From contig QEOQ01000559.1 in the NCBI GenBank assembly GCA_010279815.1, positions 28,636-92,635 of the forward strand: a stretch of 64,000 nucleotides of DNA, read 5' to 3'. The position numbers were made by a program, and so were the translations under genes. Each line of letters opens with the position of its first letter. Position 1 is the stretch's first letter. Below are positions 31,801 through 41,544 of this stretch, piece after piece. Source of the stretch: Brachionus plicatilis. Lineage: Eukaryota > Rotifera > Eurotatoria > Ploima > Brachionidae. Under the pieces are notes generated by a model. It ran no database searches. It saw only the letters and a program-made list of their open reading frames with translations, and had not been told where the DNA came from.

Positions 31801-32452
31801 TCAAAAGGGTATAGCGACGCAACAGATTTTCTTTTTGATTATAGGATAATAAAGGTCTTTTATTAGTTCTTCACAATGAACGAACGATGCACTTTCCGCT
31901 GAACTTAAAATGAGAAAAATTAAAATATTAATGTCAAAAGAAAAACTTACTCCAAAAAATCCCGAAAATTTATTTTTCTTCCATTTTAATTCAAAGTATA
32001 ATTTGTCGTCAGTGCCAAAGTAGTGACCAACAACCTTTTTGACCTGAAATGAAGAATATTTGAAAAAAAATAAAATTTAATAAATATTAATATATAAAGA
32101 GATATATAAATAAATAAAAATATGATTTAATTTACCTCAAAATTGATGTCCTCGGCAAAAAAAAATTCTAGAGTCCTCGGTTTCAAAACACAGCTAAAAA
32201 AAGTTAGTTAAAATTAAAAAATGTTAAGCTAATTTACCTCAGGATCTAAGTTGTTTGTTAATGGGAACTGTTTTATTTTTTTTTTATTTTTTTTATTTTT
32301 CTATAACCGACATGATGGTTTTAATTACCGATTCCGAACTTTCCTTATTAATAAAATTGAAAAATTTAAATTGTTATTTAATTATTAAATGAAAATAAAA
32401 TTACCTGATCACTCGATTTTGGCTCATTGTTCTCCAGTAGAGGATCTCTAAT
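31801..32452 (-). CDS. HP1-like chromo-shadow protein, six small exons, two apparent homopolymer frameshifts
   Basis: HP1 proteins dimerise through the chromo-shadow domain and organise heterochromatin. Minus-strand exons: 32452-32405 (IRDPLLENNEPKSSDQ), 32343-32308 (ESSESVIKTIMS), 32267-32238 (FPLTNNLDPE), 32193-32136 (LCFETEDSRIFF then AEDINFE), 32043-31951 (VKKVVGHYFGTDDKLYFELK, KWKKNKFSGF) and 31903-31801 (SAESASFVHCEELIKDLYYP). Five introns of roughly 40 to 95 nt all have GT-AG ends. The order V-x-G-h ... L-F--KWK ... A-x-F-V-x-C-x-x-L-I-x-x-Y fits a chromo-shadow domain. The frame holds only if one T is removed from a 9-T run in exon 4 and one from a 6-T run in exon 5; both errors are single-base gains in homopolymers. 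The first coding exon is not certain, and the 32737-33085 unit may be its 5' part. Confidence 0.55.
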
Positions 32453-32528
32453 CTAAAAAGGAATATTAATAATTAAAATTGAAAATTAAAATTTATATTC
32501 AAGTATCAATTAAATTTCAAGTTCTTTA

Positions 32529-32611
32529 AATAATGTGACTTATTCTCTTATCCGGATACCAAATAAGAGAACGTGGCCGGATGACCTGGCGACATGTTTA
32601 GTCACATTATT
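32529..32611 (+). repeat. 83-nt three-way-junction element, copy 1
   Basis: The outer stem AATAATGTGACT pairs with AGTCACATTATT (12 bp). Inside are a 9-bp hairpin TTCTCTTAT / ATAAGAGAA with loop CCGGATACCAA, and a second hairpin GTGGCC / GGCGAC (one G-G mismatch) with loop GGATGACCT. The GC-rich inner part stands out from its surroundings. Copy 2 follows at a period of 120 bp. Confidence 0.7.
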
Positions 32612-32648
32612 TTTAAATTTATTACTAAAAAAAATTCTTTTTAAATTA

Positions 32649-32731
32649 AATAATGTGACTTATTCTCTTATCGGGAAACCAAATAGGAGAACGTGGCCGG
32701 ATGACCTGGCGACACGTTTAGTCACATTATT
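32649..32731 (+). repeat. 83-nt three-way-junction element, copy 2
   Basis: Same length and architecture as copy 1, with four substitutions: two in the first hairpin loop (CGGGAAACCAA), one in its stem that turns a T-A pair into a T-G wobble (ATAGGAGAA), and one in the junction strand (GACACG). No outer-stem or second-hairpin change. Possible roles (structured RNA, mini-transposon, recombination end) are open. Confidence 0.7.
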
Positions 32732-32736
32732 TTATC

Positions 32737-33085
32737 TCAATTGAAAAAATTTCTTCCCTCATCGTTGGATAATTCGAGCGTATTCTCTTGAAGTGATTGT
32801 ATTTCATTTTGCTTGAATGTTTTGTTTGACAAATCGAATTGTATTTGATTGATTTCCGGATCGTAGCTACAGCTGACCTCGGCAGGTACTTCCAGATGTT
32901 CATCTTAAATTAAATAAAAATTTTAAATTAAAAAATTATTTAAATATTCACTTGTCAGTAATTCTATAAAATCCGAAATACATATTTCCTTATTTTATGC
33001 TTGGCAATATGCATTCCGCATTAATAATATAAATGCATTGAAGCATTTATTCAAAAGAGAGCGTTTGCACGAGTACTTTTGGTGT
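32737..33085 (-). CDS. Unrecognised coding unit, possible HMG-box-like start, one in-frame stop
   Basis: From an ATG at about 33085 the minus strand reads MNQHQKYSCKRSLLNKCFNA and FILLMRNAYCQA, then a TAA, then in the same frame NKEICISDFIELLT. A 48-nt GTGAAT...TTAAG intron (32904-32951) leads to exon 32903-32737: EHLEVPAEVSCSYDPEINQI, FDLSNKTFKQNEIQSLQENT, ELSNDEGRNFFN and stop. The N-x-F-N-A-F-I-L-L-M-R ... I-S-D-F-I pattern is weakly like an HMG box (mating-type/SOX style), but the in-frame stop and short length make this tentative. The exon ends right against the second three-way-junction element, so the end may be an insertion artefact and the unit could once have continued into the HP1-like exons. 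Confidence 0.35.
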
Positions 33086-33299
33086 TGGTTCATGTTGGTG
33101 TTGGTTTGGTTTTTTTTTTTTAAATTGTTTAAATTTGAAATATAAATTTTAATACTTAATTTTAAGTAATGTTTAGAATTTATATTAAAAAATTTTGAAA
33201 AAAATTAAAAAAAATTGCATTCTAAAGTTAACAATAATTTTTATTTATTGATTCATTTATTAAATTGAAATTGAATTACATTATAAGTAATATTACATT

Positions 33300-33960
33300 A
33301 TAAATATTTTGTGTGAAGTGTCCTGTTGCGACAGTTAGGCCAATTAATTTCTTTAACCAAAGAATTTTAGAAATATGGAAAAAATAATTTTAAAATTGAT
33401 CTAAAGTTTTCAAATCCAAAATTTAATTTGGAATCTAATGATATACTTAACTCCAAAAAAATTCTGCTCAATCAATTAGACATTTTCTGAATCAGAAAAA
33501 TTAGCTATTCACTTTTAAATTTTATATCTAAATTCAAGGAACAGTTAGCTGTTAAAAATTAAAAATTGAAAAAAAGCAAACTTGCAATATTTTATTGAGA
33601 GCACACAATTATTTTAAAAGGCACTAAATTTTTACAACATTAGTAATTTGGTCATAGTGTCACGGTGCAACTGTCAGGCCAAATAATTTTAAGATAATCG
33701 GTAACATTACACAAAATCAAATAAATTGATCAAAATAAAATTCGATTTTTAATAAATATAGGCGTATAAAATTCACTTTTAAATTTATATATCTAAATTC
33801 AAGGAACAGTTAACTGTTAAAAAATAAAAATTTGAGAAAAGCAAACTTGCAATAATTTTTAGAGAGCTCAATTATTTTTTAGAGGGCACTAAAAATTTTA
33901 CATTAGTATTTTGATCAAGGTGTTTCGGTATAACTGTAAGGTAAATTAATTTTTTGAAAC
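33300..33960. repeat. Degenerate tandem repeat, period about 265 bp
   Basis: The phrase ATTCAAGGAACAGTTAGCTG and its surroundings (33503-33690) recur at 33768-33950 with substitutions. A third partial unit ends at 33350 (GTGTCCTGTTGCGACAGTTA). Each unit ends with a GTGTC..GGTGCAACTGTCAGG-like segment. No coding sequence. Confidence 0.6.
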
Positions 33961-34015
33961 TAATCAAATAATAAAATAAATATTAATTAATTATTATCTA
34001 TTAAAAGAAAATATT

Positions 34016-34800
34016 TTAATTCTTAGATAGTTCATTAACGATTGAATCAAGCAAATTTTCGATTACGACGTCAACACCACTTTTTTCCCCGCCCAAGGTT
34101 TCTGCATTTATAATTGCATTAACTAAAAAAAAAATATATATTTTAATTATTTCTCTTAAAATTTACCATTATTGGAAGATAAAAATAAAATTTCCGAGTT
34201 GAAATCGATGATTTGCGGACAACAAAGACGCTTTCTGGCCTTTTTCTTGGAATTTTCAATTTCTTCGGGAGATCGATCTTAATTAAAAAGAAATAAAGTC
34301 AAATGATTTATTTATTTAAAAATACCTCTTTTATATTGTTGTTTTGTAAGGATAAGTTTTTCTTTGAATTTATTGAAACCATCCAAATTTATGACATATT
34401 TTTCTAAGGTATAAAAAAGTCAAATTTAGTTTTATTTGAAAAAAATTATTTACTTGTAAGCTCAAGTTTTCTTTCATTCATTTCTATAGATAAAAGAAGC
34501 CTCTTAATTATTCTTTTAAAAAAACTAATACCATTGCTCAACGATGCAAGCTCTTTACTAATGGTTGTCTGAGCCCCAATTTTATCGATAGCATTGGAAA
34601 TACAACTAAATGATAATTGTTGCAGCAGGGGATTTGTTGCATCGCAAGATTCAGCAATTTCAAATCCATCAAACTCAATTTTTATATCTTTATAATAAGG
34701 AGGTGGCAATCCAGACTTAAAAAATTAAAGTTAAAAAATTAATTAATGAAAAATTTTAAAAATTTACTGGACAAATTCTTGAGAATATTAAAATACAATT
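34016..34800 (-). CDS. Unrecognised multi-exon gene, C-terminal 185 residues resolved
   Basis: Four minus-strand exons join in phase: 34715-34454, 34403-34326, 34277-34167 and 34122-34016, separated by 50-, 48- and 44-nt GT-AG introns. A fifth, upstream exon ends at 34768 (GTAAAT donor) with ...RICP|SGLPPPYY; its start is not found. Sequence landmarks: DIKIEFDGFEIAESCDATNP, ISKELASLSNGISFFKRIIK, YVINLDGFNKFKEKLILTKQ, then a basic segment RSPEEIENSKKKARKRLCCP (possible nuclear localisation), DFNSEILFLSSNNVNAIINA and a C-terminus ending LLDSIVNELSKN. I recognise no domain. The four exons keep phase without any stop, so it is very likely a real, spliced gene or a very young copy. Confidence 0.6.
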
Positions 34801-34804
34801 TATA

Positions 34805-36100
34805 GAAATAATGTAAACATTTGATGAAATATTACATAATTAAATATTGAAATTAAATTTAATAATCCGAAGTTAAAGATTTTTACATTGATGTTAACAT
34901 CATTATTAATATAAGTATAATTAGAACAGTTGTTACCGTGAAGTACTTTCGATCAGAAGATTGAGAGTTCGATCCCCCAATAAAATAATTTTTAATTTTA
35001 AAATTATTAACTGAACATTTTTAATAATTATTTTTTCTTTTAATAAGAGTCAGAAATGGAATATCATTATATAGTTAACTTTGTCATCCATTTCAAAGCT
35101 TAAATTTAAAAAAATTTTGATAAAAAATTTGAAAAAACAATATATTAATTTTTAAAAAAATATTTTTTTTTATTTAAATCAAGCCTATCAAATTCGAAAT
35201 TTTATAAGGTATCTAATGGTATGCGTGGAGAGTCAGCGGGGGGGAAGAGGGTCTTAAAGAGAGCTATACCTCGCATAAAATCGCAAGATTTTAGCAAAAT
35301 GGGAGGTCGAGAGGGTCAAAAGACACGGGCTTGTAAAAAACTAAGTCATATTTTTCGAAGTACATAATTTTTTTTTGTAAGAATGGAAGTATTTTTTCTG
35401 GCCGTTTTAGACGATTTAAAACACAATGATATAAGAACATATTCTCAAAAAATCGGAAAAAACTTTTCTTAAAAAAACTTGGTCATTTTTTTCGATATAG
35501 AAGAACCTTTTTTGGAGGAATAGAAATAATTAATTAAATTTTTATTTCCAATTTCAAGACCAAAATCTAATTGGTACAGTAAGATCAGAAAAATTAGCTT
35601 ATTTCAAAAATATAATTTGTTTATTGGTCTGAAAAAAACTTGACGCTGGGTTTAAAAGACAAATAAATAAAAATTAATTTTCTCTACGTTTTAGCAATAA
35701 AAATACACGGATAAAGCCTGTTAAATAGGGGTAAGACTAAGGCGTGAACAAACAGTGAACGATAGACAAGAAAAAAGAGAGAGCATGAAACTAATTTTTA
35801 TTTACATGCATTTCATTTTTTTTGAAAATTTCTAAGTTTCAAAGCCGCGCTTAAATCATTTTTCATAATTTTTATAAAAAAAATGATTTAAAATTCATTT
35901 TTTTAATTTTTAATATTTTCTATTTTTTTCAATTTTAGTCCCAGCGTCTAAACCAAAATCCTAAGATTAGATTTATCATTGTCCTTAATAATAGATGCCG
36001 CATAAAAATTCAAATTTTATTTTACAGCGCAGCTTTATTTTTTAATTCTTAGCAATAAAAGCCGCACTTAAAACCAAAGAGACCGGATAAATGCACGGGT
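34805..36100. other. Spacer with a possible tRNA relic and a GC-richer patch
   Basis: 34930-34985 has GAGAGTTCGATCCCCC preceded by sequence like a decayed anticodon arm, perhaps a tRNA pseudogene. 35220-35340 is purine- and G-rich (GGGGGGGAAGAGGGTC) with no coding frame. Nothing else is seen. Confidence 0.4.
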
Positions 36101-36207
36101 TAATCAATAGGGTTGGGTTAACATGGGAGAGATGGTACGGGATGCATGCACTTAAAATCAATTTTGGGTTTAACTGCATGCAATACCGCGCAAGGGTATA
36201 CGGTAGA
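36100..36207. repeat. Right end of a decayed element A/B-like foldback
   Basis: It contains GTTAACATGGGAGAGATGGT, inverted TGCATGCA words, and ends GCAAGGGTATACGGTA, matching the CCGTA end and the CTCGCCCATGTTA internal word (complement) of elements A and B. The left end is not preserved clearly. Confidence 0.5.
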
Positions 36208-36397
36208 CTTAAAACTGTGACTTAAAAACAAGTCTGATTTTTTTTAAAATTGTATCTATTGTCATCAACAATATTTAACACGATTTTAATTAAATTTTTG
36301 TGACTTAGACTTAAAACTGTGACTTAAAAACAAGTCTGATTTTTTTAAAATTGTATCTATTGTCATCAACATTATTTTACACGGTTTTAATTAATTA
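36206..36397. repeat. Tandem duplication, two units of about 95 bp
   Basis: GACTTAAAACTGTGACTTAA through TTGTCATCAACA is present at 36208-36270 and again at 36308-36370 with few differences. It follows the foldback end immediately. Confidence 0.7.
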
Positions 36398-36399
36398 AC

Positions 36400-37807
36400 A
36401 GTTTAATTATTAATTTTAATTTTAACTAATAGTTCTCTAATATTAAACTAATATTATCTAATATAAACCAGGACTCTGTCCCGGATCCAGTTTTGATATG
36501 ATTAAATTAATCAAAAATTAGAAAAAGAAGCATGGCAAAAATAATAAAAATTCCCATAAAGGACAAGAAGGAAACCTATTTCTTTATACTTAAATCTTAT
36601 TGTCTATCCATGCAAGGGACTATCCAAAAATTAATTCAAAAGAACCCATAATTTTCTGCTAATTTTTAAAAAAATTCGCTATTTTAATAAAAAGAAATCT
36701 AATTTATTAAAGTTAAGTCTTATTTAATGAAAATAATCTATTCTAATCAAATAACATCCAAATTATTAAAATTTAAAAAAAATTATTATTTTTTTGATTT
36801 GCATCTAGAACAAAAAAAGTATCTTCTTTTAGCCATTGCAAGTTGAGCACAATTTATTTTCTACATTTTGATTACCATTGTCCAGTTTTCTTTTTTTGAG
36901 TTTTAGGAAATTTTTTGCTAATTTACTAATTTACTTTTATTAAGTTTTTTAATAGAATGTTAATATCTATAACCATTTTTTTACTTTTTATACTTTATAT
37001 TAATAATTTTATTAATTTAGAGGTAAGCTTATTATATTAGTGGTATTTTTATCAAAATAGCGGTATTTAAAAATTATTCGCCTTTAAATTTTTATATGAA
37101 TTTAATAGATTATTAGCCCCGGACTTAATAAAATAATGAAGCAACAAAATTCATGGATTTTAGAATACATTCGATCACCCGAATAACGAGCCCCCATATA
37201 TTTATTTATTTTATTTATTTATTTATTTCAATGAACGCCTTAAAGGCGATGTTAATAAAAATTTAGAAAATAAAATGTAATAAATAAGACAAAGTTTAAG
37301 TGTTTTCTAAAAAATTTAAATAAAAATTGAATAAAATATTTAATTTAAATGTTAATTTTGTTTTTTTTCTTTCTGCTTTTTTAATTTCAATAATTATTAT
37401 TCATTTTATATTTTACATTTTATATTTCCTCTATCTTCAACTTTGCAAGGAGAACCACCATCAACGAGCTGTATTACTGGAACCGATTACGAGCAATAGA
37501 AAAAGATATAAAAATTGTTTTGATACGACGAGTTTCGATATAATCTAATTGGAAAAAGAACAAGCTGTATTAAGAAACATTTTCGTATGAAGCCAATAAA
37601 CATGGCTCTCAAGCTCGAATTAATTAGTCAAATATATTTAAAACATAAAATTTATTTTCTAAATCAAATTTTCAACAACAATCTAAGTAAAAAAGTTTTT
37701 CTTGAATTGTATGAGACAACCGACCGCTATCCAAAAAGCGACTCTTCCTTTAGCAACCAGCTCAATAAAATTGAGAGAAAGTTAATCATTAGCTGTCTGT
37801 AATATAG
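36400..37807. other. Spacer with short ORFs, a LINE-like tail and Tigger-like end words
   Basis: (TTTA)n followed by CAATGAACGCCTTAAAGGCG at 37200-37250 looks like a reversed LINE 3' tail. ATCACCCGAATAACGAGC (about 37175) and CGACGAGTTTCGATATAA (about 37525) resemble the Tigger end words at 38960-39050. Two frames (37327-37548, with one hydrophobic segment; 37587-37802, starting MKPINMALKLELISQIYL) are not recognised. Confidence 0.4.
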
Positions 37808-38338
37808 TACAGTGTTTAAAGTTAAACTTTATAATGGGTAAGATTACAGCATTCTACGTAATTTTACGTAAGAAAATGTAAGCTTACATAATATTACATC
37901 ATTTCTTGTATGTAAGAAAATGTAAGATAACATAATCTTAGGTAATTTTACGTTAAAAACTTTTAAAAAAATTCAAAACTTTTCGTTAAGTTTCGTCAAA
38001 AACGCTTACGGCCAAAAAAAAACTGAATTTTAGAGGAAAAAATTAAAAATTAATAAAAATTTGAATTTTATAAAAAAAAATATGGGTATTTTCCTAATAT
38101 TTACATTACTTAAAAAATATGACAGAAAATTACACATTATTACATTGTAAGAGGGCTAATTGTAAGAAAAAATACTAAACTAGTGTAATATTACGTAAAA
38201 TTACGTAGGATTATATTATCTTACATTTTCTCACATACAAGAAATGATGTAATATTATGTAAGCTTACATTTTCTGACGTAAAATTACGTAAAATGATGT
38301 AATCTTACCCATTATACAGTTTAACTTTATAAACTGTA
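37808..38338. mobile_element. Foldback/TI R element C, 531 bp
   Basis: The left end is TACAGTGTTTAAAGTTAAAC and the right end its near complement. About 115-bp arms (37836-37950 and 38190-38310) are rich in ACGTAAAATTACGTAA and TTACATTTTCT words. The TA-CAGT ends fit a Tc1/mariner-type MITE. No ORF. Confidence 0.75.
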
Positions 38339-38486
38339 GAAAAATTTGCCTAGAACTAACTGAAAGTTCATTCCATTATGAAAGATTAAAAAAATTTGAA
38401 TTTAACAATTAATTTCCGATAACGAGCAAGAAAGTTTTTTTTTTACACTTTAATAATAGCAACTTATTGACATTACTCTTTATAAA

Positions 38487-39053
38487 TTGATAAGAGTTAT
38501 TGTTGGTAGTTTTATTCAAAAATGTCAAAAAAATATCGCTGAAAAAAAAAGAAAGTGTATCTCGCTTGAGACTAAACTCGAAATAATAAATAAACATAGG
38601 AATCAAAAAAAACTAATATTTCCCTCGCAAAAGAATATGGAACTAGCACATCGACAATTTACAGAGAACAATGCTCAAAGTGATTCAGATATCCAAGAAA
38701 CTTCCAGATCAGAAAAAACAGCTATTAATTCGAAAGATGCAATTGATCGAATAAATGATCTAAAATATTTTTTTTTGAATAAAAAGGAAGAATTTTCAAG
38801 CATTGTTGATTTTTTATTTAATATTGAAAATATTGTAATTGAAAAATGCAATACAAAACAAACATCAATTTCTGATTCTTTTAAATAATTTTTAATTTGT
38901 TAATCATTTGTTTATTTTTGTTTAATAAAATTTTAGAAACCAAAAATTTTTTGTCCATCTTTTTTTAATGGGATTTCGATACAACGAGTTTAGATATAAC
39001 GAGCAGGAGAATTTTCGCCCGACTTGCTCGTTATATCGAAGATCGACTGTACT
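38487..39053 (+). mobile_element. Tigger/Pogo deletion derivative with right end
   Basis: The frame at 38487-38888 has the CENP-B-type start KKRKCISLETKLEIINKHRN. An adjacent frame then completes the helix (ISLAKEYGTSTSTIYRE), and a C-terminal tail follows (DAIDRINDLKYFFLNKKEEF, TKQTSISDSF). The whole catalytic core is missing between them. The right end, GCTCGTTATATCGAAGATCG and ACTGTA, is at 39026-39053, with inner words ATACAACGAGTTTAGATATA. This is a non-autonomous internally deleted copy. Confidence 0.7.
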
Positions 39054-39713
39054 ATTTTGTAGCGGACTATGGCTATTTACAGCTTATTTGCAAAGTTTTA
39101 CCGTAGTTTTGTATCTTTTTTATTTATAAAAATAAAAAATTAAACATTATTATAGCTACCGCAATTAAAAAAAATTTTTTTATAAAATTTACTCTAACTC
39201 TTTTCATTACGACATATATCATGTAAAAATAAATACAAAAAATCCTTAAATGAATTAACAAATAGACAAATATCACAAAAAACTACTTCTCATAATCATC
39301 GTATTATTAAACATAATTAATCTTTAGAATATAAGAAAAAAGCAAATTCTAAAAACCTGTGCGCAAGAAATCTTTGAGGAAATGAGACCTCAAATTTATG
39401 ACAAGATTAGCTCAAGTCATTTGCTTATTCGAATTAAATAAAAGCCAAATAATTCTCTCAATTAGAATTTTTTATTCAGTAGGATTTTTAGGCAATTTTG
39501 ATTTAGTTTTTGTGACAACTTCCTTAAATTAACATAGCCTTCGCCGGATATTGTCACTCATCTTTATTTTGCTTGGACGTCATCATAAATTTAAATTATC
39601 GAATTTGGATGAGTAATATTAAACTCTAGTTATATTAATGGGAGTTGACGATAATAATTAAACTAGCAAATAAACAGAAATTATCTATAGAAAAAATTTA
39701 AAAATTAAAAAAA
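39054..39713. other. Spacer upstream of the GPCR pseudogene
   Basis: AT-rich; no gene or named repeat seen. Confidence 0.4.
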
Positions 39714-40665
39714 ATGGATTTTAGAAATTCTAGCTTAAAAATTGACCAAGGAATTTTAATTTGTACCAATTTTATTTTTTTTCCTCTCGGTCTTTTGGTC
39801 AACTTGTTTCAGGTGTTTTTTTTTGCTCGAAAAAGATACATGAAAACAACCATGGGTCCATACTTTATTGCCATATCTCTGAACAACATTATCGCTTTAA
39901 GTATGACCGCTGTGAGATTTATTGGACTGAGCGATTTCCATCAAATCTTCACAAAAATATCCCTTTGGTGCAACATCATTCCTTACCTGACTCGTTTGGC
40001 ATTCCATGCATGCCCGTGGCTTAATTTTTTTTACACATTTGACAGAGCAATTTTCGTCCTGTACCCAGCAATTTACAACAAGTGCAATCACAAGAACCTA
40101 CTAGTTTGTCTCATCTTTTTGCTAACCTACATCATTTTGGTGCTATCCAATTTACCAAATCTATTTTATGAAATCAAAGAAATCGACTTTGTTCTTCAAA
40201 ACGAGACCATATCAGTGTGTACTGGCTCGGTGGTGGTAAATTTAGTGAGAGAAATGCTTTCGCAAGCAGTTGTTGGCAGTGAATTTGTGCCTAGTGTGGA
40301 AAGTGATGGAATCAAGAAGAAAATTTAAGAGCGTCAAGGAGCTGAATTTCGCCTGTCCTCTCCTAATTTCGAATCTATTCTTTTTGTTATTTCAATTACC
40401 TTTTTCTGTCTATATGATCTATTCAATTATTTTAACTCTGAACCCAGAGCTTCATATTTCAGAAAATTTTAATTCGTTCATGCCAACATTGGACACAGTC
40501 TCAAGAATCATTGCTTGCATTAACTACTCGTTTTATCTGGGCGCACAATCACTTCTAAACAAAACAAGTCAAAAAGATATCAAAAAATTGATAAATTCAG
40601 GCTTTATCAAGTGTTTTGGCAATAGCCAAAGGATTTTTCCTTCATCTAGAACAACTACAAATTAA
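39714..40665 (+). pseudogene. Third GPCR paralogue, broken in TM5
   Basis: The first frame (39714-40328) gives TM1 (FFPLGLLVNLFQVFFFARKR), MKTTMGPYFIAISLNN of TM2, the TM3 cysteine (WCNIIPY), FDRAIFVLYP in place of DRY, and the loop cysteine in VCTGSVVVNLVREMLSQ. Near 40260-40275 the match jumps to the next frame (LLAVNLCLVWKVMESRRKF), so that the GILVPFGL-type part of TM5 seen in the intact copies is missing, about ten residues. The second frame then gives TM6 (LLFQLPFSVYMIYS), TM7 (ACINYSFYLGAQSLLNK) and a C-terminal tail. A small out-of-frame deletion in TM5 is the only lesion visible, so the loss is probably recent, or a polymorphism or assembly error. Confidence 0.8.
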
Positions 40666-40920
40666 ATTTGACCATACAATTTAACCTTTTAAAGAAAAAA
40701 TAAATTTTTATTTTAAAAGATAGTTAAACTTTTTAACAGTGAAATTCATTTACAAAATTGATTGCCACAGGGATTTTTGGTAGATTTACGTAAAGGATAC
40801 TTTACAACTAAAAACTGAAAAATTTAGGAAGGTATCGTTATAAGCTGACTTAGACCGGATGATAGCGATAGATTAAGAAAAGGGCTACAATCTGAATAGT
40901 TATTTCTTTACAATTATTTT
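40666..40920. other. Short spacer with an ACGTAA-type repeat word
   Basis: 40740-40860 begins ACAGTGAAATTCATTTACAA, the start of the weak ACGTAAA repeat. No gene. Confidence 0.4.
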
Positions 40921-40924
40921 TTTT

Positions 40925-41280
40925 TTAACAAATTCGGCAAAATGTAATTTATTGTACATTTTTATATTTTTACATTTTTACATTTTTGAGAGAAGAAAAA
41001 AAATTCTCAAATTCAAAAAATCTAAAAAAATTTTCATTCAAGAAAAGTAATAATTCGCAATTACTTAAAAAGGAGTTTTAGAAAAATTTTAATGAAAAAA
41101 CCAAGGATAATATTTTGAAAATCCCTATTAATTAATTGCGAATTTATTATTACTTTTCTTGAATGAAAATTTTTTTAGATTTTTTGATTTTGAGAATTTT
41201 TTTTCTTCTCTTAAAAATGTAAAAATGTAAAAATATAAAAATGTACAATAAATTACATTTTGCCACAAATTCAACTTTTT
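40925..41280. repeat. Long hairpin (arms about 130 bp)
   Basis: GGCAAAATGTAATTTATTGT followed by repeated ACATTTTTA words and TTCATTCAAGAAAAGTAATA at 40940-41065 is mirrored by its complement at 41140-41275, around a loop of about 75 bp. No flanking duplication was identified. Confidence 0.7.
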
Positions 41281-41544
41281 AACTTTTCAATTTTTTAAAA
41301 TTTATTCTACCATTCAATTATTCTTTTATTCAATTTTTATTTTTTCAATTTTTAAGTTATTATTTTTTTTTAAACCAATTCAATTTTTCAATTATTCAGC
41401 CATTTAATTTTAAAAATAAAATATTTACTTTCCTGTCATTTCAATTAGTTCAAATGACAATTTTTTCAAATTAAATAAATCTTATTAAACAAAAGATATA
41501 TAATGAAACATATGAAAAAGAGAATACATAAAGCGAATTATTAA

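Noticed and set aside
32529..32731. Hammerhead or other known ribozyme in the 83-nt elements
   Set aside because: There is a three-way junction, but neither strand has the CUGANGA and GAAA core.
32535..32744. 69-codon ORF spanning the two 83-nt elements
   Set aside because: The frame exists only because the period of 120 is a multiple of three; the substitutions follow the fold, not codons.
36515..36650. Short plus ORF MAKIIKIPIKDKKETYFFI
   Set aside because: 39 codons, no context or homologue that I can recognise; kept out of the annotation.
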